From Chara braunii (Eukaryota > Streptophyta > Charophyceae > Charales > Characeae), in the NCBI GenBank assembly GCA_003427395.1, contig BFEA01000495.1:235582-267717 (forward strand): a stretch of DNA of 32,136 nucleotides, in the 5' to 3' direction. Below, piece by piece: positions 30,383 through 32,136 of this stretch. The position numbers and the translations under genes were made by a program. The notes below the pieces were generated by a model that saw nothing but the letters and a program-made list of their open reading frames with translations, was not told where the DNA came from and made no database searches. Every line of letters begins with the position of its first letter. Position 1 is the first letter of the stretch.

Positions 30383-31419
30383 TGAAAGGAACATGAATAT
30401 GGACGAAGTACAGGAATCCAGAATGCAAAATCACACTGAAGTCCAAGTAGTCAAAGCAAGAGCAGATAGCACAATGGAACCGAGTAACCATCCATTTGAG
30501 AACGATACAGAAGAATCGTGAGTCAATGTCCAAGCCCAACAGGGCAACACCAACAGCATAACCCAATGTAGCTCTCTCTTGAATGGCGCTAGGCGCCCTA
30601 CCTACTCTACAGCCTAACACTACAACTACAGTATGAAAGCAACCAGACAACTTGACGACCAGCGAGTGATGATGTCAACACCAATGCCGACCTCCCTCTC
30701 CACCCAGGTACGTCTCTCTCTTCACCCACACTCTCCCTTGATAACCCACACAACGCCTTTCACCTCCGAAGAACCACCTTCGGCCTCACCTCCCCTGTGC
30801 CCTCAGGCAGCCCGGCTATGGCCGCCAGCGCCCTGTGTACAGGCAGCGCCCTACCGCCTAGCGCCTGCCTGTCTCGCACCTCAGCCTAGCGCAGCAGCTC
30901 GCATTCGCGCAGCGTGCCGGCATTGCCCGCAATGGCCAAGATCCCTGCCCACTCGCCCTGCTTGCCTATATGCCAGTGTTGCGTGTGGGCGGCCTCCCTT
31001 CAGCCTGCGACTGGGCCCCAACGCCTGAACCCAGGCCCGATACAGTTGGGGGCCCAGGAGATGCAGTTGCGCCTCTTTCATCAAGGCCTGCGGCCAGATT
31101 CAGATAGTGGGCCGGTTTCCCATTGGCATTTTCGGCCTCTATATCCAGCATGCATTGTCGGCCTCACGTTTATGTGCCCAGGGTCTAACCAACTATGGGG
31201 CCCCGGGTTTCTGCATTTGCAGAGCCCCGATACTCGGTGCACTCCAACCAACTGGCGTGCTGCAACTGTATGGACCCCACTTCGTGAAATGTTTGCACAG
31301 AGGGCTCTTGTTGATTTGCTGACCCGCCTTCACTTAGGGCGGGCACGAGGCTTACTGGGGCCTTAGCCCAGAACATGTACATCATGGCAAGGCCCCGTCT
31401 TGAGGGCTCAATCCTCACA
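30383..31419 (-). mobile_element. Solo LTR of the GGCC-rich family, inserted in the chromodomain
   Basis: On plus it starts TGAAAGG and ends CTCACA, i.e. TG...CA, flanked by CAGA at 30379-30382 and 31420-31423. Removing it plus one CAGA leaves the chromodomain frame open across the join. Its reverse complement aligns with 21997-23007, so it sits in reverse orientation. It is 1037 bp, GGCC-rich at 30990-31400, and has no PBS or coding region inside, as expected of a solo LTR left by LTR-LTR recombination. A GCCATAGC motif lies on its minus strand (30815-30822). Open frames here have no domain. Confidence 0.82.
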
Positions 31420-31423
31420 CAGA

Positions 31424-31570
31424 CCCCAGCAACAATATAAAGTAAGATTTGCATATCAGGACCCAAGTGAAGATCGCTGGTTCACAAGAGAAGAATTGAT
31501 TGAGTCTGCACCTCATGTTGTATCTGCTTATGAAAGAGCCAGAAGAGGAATAAGCATTATAGATAGATGA
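31424..31570 (+). pseudogene. Chromodomain-like C-terminus of element 2 integrase
   Basis: Forty-nine open codons ending at TGA 31568, beginning right after the target duplication: PQQQYKVRFAY, then EDRWFTREELIESAP and VVSAYERAR. It is collinear with the tail of element 1 integrase (VRFAYHEPEDDRWF, AYERE). It is separated from its N-terminal part only by the 1037-bp insertion. Confidence 0.9.
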
Positions 31571-31662
31571 AGGTTTTCTCAGAGGACTTCGAAACTAAAA
31601 GTGTCAAAGGTCACAGTCGTGCCCCAGGACGAACAGTTGCAGTATTCAATTGTGAGAGTCAC

Positions 31663-31745
31663 GTCTGTTCGTCCAGGGGGCTGTGCAGGTCATGTCTGTT
31701 CGTACAGTAGATGTGTCTGTTCGTGCAGGAGTTGTGTCTATTCGA
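31663..31745 (+). repeat. 20-bp repeats in U3 of element 2 LTR
   Basis: GTCTGTTCGTNCAG begins at 31663, 31694 and 31715, with a variant at 31736. An inverted GACGAACAG lies at 31629. Position upstream of the TATA-like box suggests enhancer repeats. Confidence 0.65.
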
Positions 31746-31950
31746 ATGGAAGTCAATGGGGTAGAGTCCCAGTCCAAGTCAAAGTCCAATAGGCAGTCCA
31801 GATTCAGACCCAAAGTTCAAAATTCAGGCCCAAAGGCCGCCGCAGCAGCAGACCCTGAGGGAAAGGTACCGGGACACATTCTGCAGTGGTCCGGGACTGG
31901 GGAAAGACCCAAGGAAGACTGATTCAGACCTCACGAAGGGAGGCCAGCAC

Positions 31951-31957
31951 TATAAGA
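31951..31957 (+). promoter_or_regulatory. TATA-like box of element 2 LTR
   Basis: TATAAGA 349 bp into the LTR, after the repeat cluster. Confidence 0.5.
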
Positions 31958-32105
31958 GACCAGGCCAGCCTCCCCACACAACAGATCTCCACTGGCATAG
32001 ATGCGTGGAAGTGCTGAAGCACTTCTGCGCTAGCATGCAGAGAGAATGCGCTGGCTGGAAGCTGCACAAGCAGAAGAAGAAGAGGCTGGGCGCTGATTGG
32101 CAGAA

Positions 32106-32119
32106 GCAGCCATAGCTGC
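32106..32119. repeat. CATA-loop hairpin (GCAGC/GCTGC)
   Basis: Perfect 5-bp stem in the element 2 LTR, a different LTR family from element 1, with the loop CATA unchanged. Confidence 0.7.
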
Positions 32120-32136
32120 GCCAACATTATTAGTGG

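Larger units (their letters stand above)
24306..32136 (+). mobile_element. Ty3/gypsy retrotransposon 2 (decayed, runs off window)
   Basis: Same gene order as element 1 and clearly homologous throughout by protein, but DNA is strongly diverged, so it is a sister family. It has gag, protease, a heavily deleted RT, RNase H, integrase, a chromodomain-like tail split by an insertion, and the start of a 3' LTR at 31602. No matching 5' LTR was found. Damage: frameshifts, stops, loss of the front of RT, a 353-bp tandem duplication and a 1037-bp solo LTR insertion. Confidence 0.9.
31602..32136 (+). repeat. 3' LTR of element 2 (incomplete at window end)
   Basis: It starts TGTCAAAGG 31 bases after the integrase stop, at the position equivalent to the LTR start of element 1; the intervening TTCTC(A/G)GAGGAC words are shared. 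A TATA-like TATAAGA lies at 31951. A GCCATAGC hairpin is at 32106-32119. The right end is outside the window and no upstream mate was found. Confidence 0.7.

Noticed and set aside
30633-31466. Ala/Pro-rich ORFs on both strands
   Set aside because: They lie within the solo LTR and reflect GC-rich composition.

Overview
The window is eukaryotic, repeat-dominated nuclear DNA. I see no rRNA, tRNA, CRISPR or bacterial-style operon. Most of it consists of decayed retroelements. There are two related Ty3/gypsy (chromovirus-like) LTR retrotransposons, one long L1-like LINE, and copies of a GGCC-dense LTR family, plus satellites, minisatellites and microsatellites. The only host coding sequence I can support is one exon on the minus strand with a class I myosin tail (TH1) signature. 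The primer binding site TGGTATCAGAGC (plant-type initiator Met tRNA) and stop codons arising by C-to-T change at CG and CAG sites point to the green lineage. A class I myosin tail would be unexpected in a land plant, so a streptophyte alga such as Chara is my best guess. That is inference, not proof.

Layout: 1-822 is A/C-rich then AT-rich DNA with a 58-C run. 823-1700 is an array of degenerate ~70-bp repeats. 1709-10052 is Ty3 element 1: 5' LTR with an 11-bp minisatellite inside it, PBS, leader, gag, protease, RT-RNase H, integrase with chromodomain-like tail, and a truncated 3' LTR. It joins directly to an L1-like LINE (10053 to about 17600), which has broken ORF1 and ORF2, a 481-bp insertion, a 221-bp tandem duplication and an assembly gap. 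17640-20450 holds GGCC-rich LTR-like remnants and low-complexity DNA. 20700-21800 holds the myosin exon between two complementary microsatellites. 21997-23007 looks like an LTR of the GGCC-rich family followed by a PBS-like site. 24306 to the window end is Ty3 element 2, whose chromodomain is split by a 1037-bp solo LTR of that same family.

None of the elements looks autonomous. Element 1 has lost the RT motif A aspartate (Asp to Asn), the His-His half of the integrase zinc finger and the last Cys of the Gag zinc knuckle. Element 2 has lost the front half of RT, and its integrase catalytic Glu is Lys. The LINE has lost its FADD box and an endonuclease Asp. The best leads are: the solo LTR whose excision at a CAGA duplication restores a reading frame; a dispersed GCCATAGC motif forming CATA-loop hairpins with covarying stems, one copy of which is replaced by the minisatellite; complementary microsatellites flanking the TH1 exon; and tandem duplications inside both RT genes.
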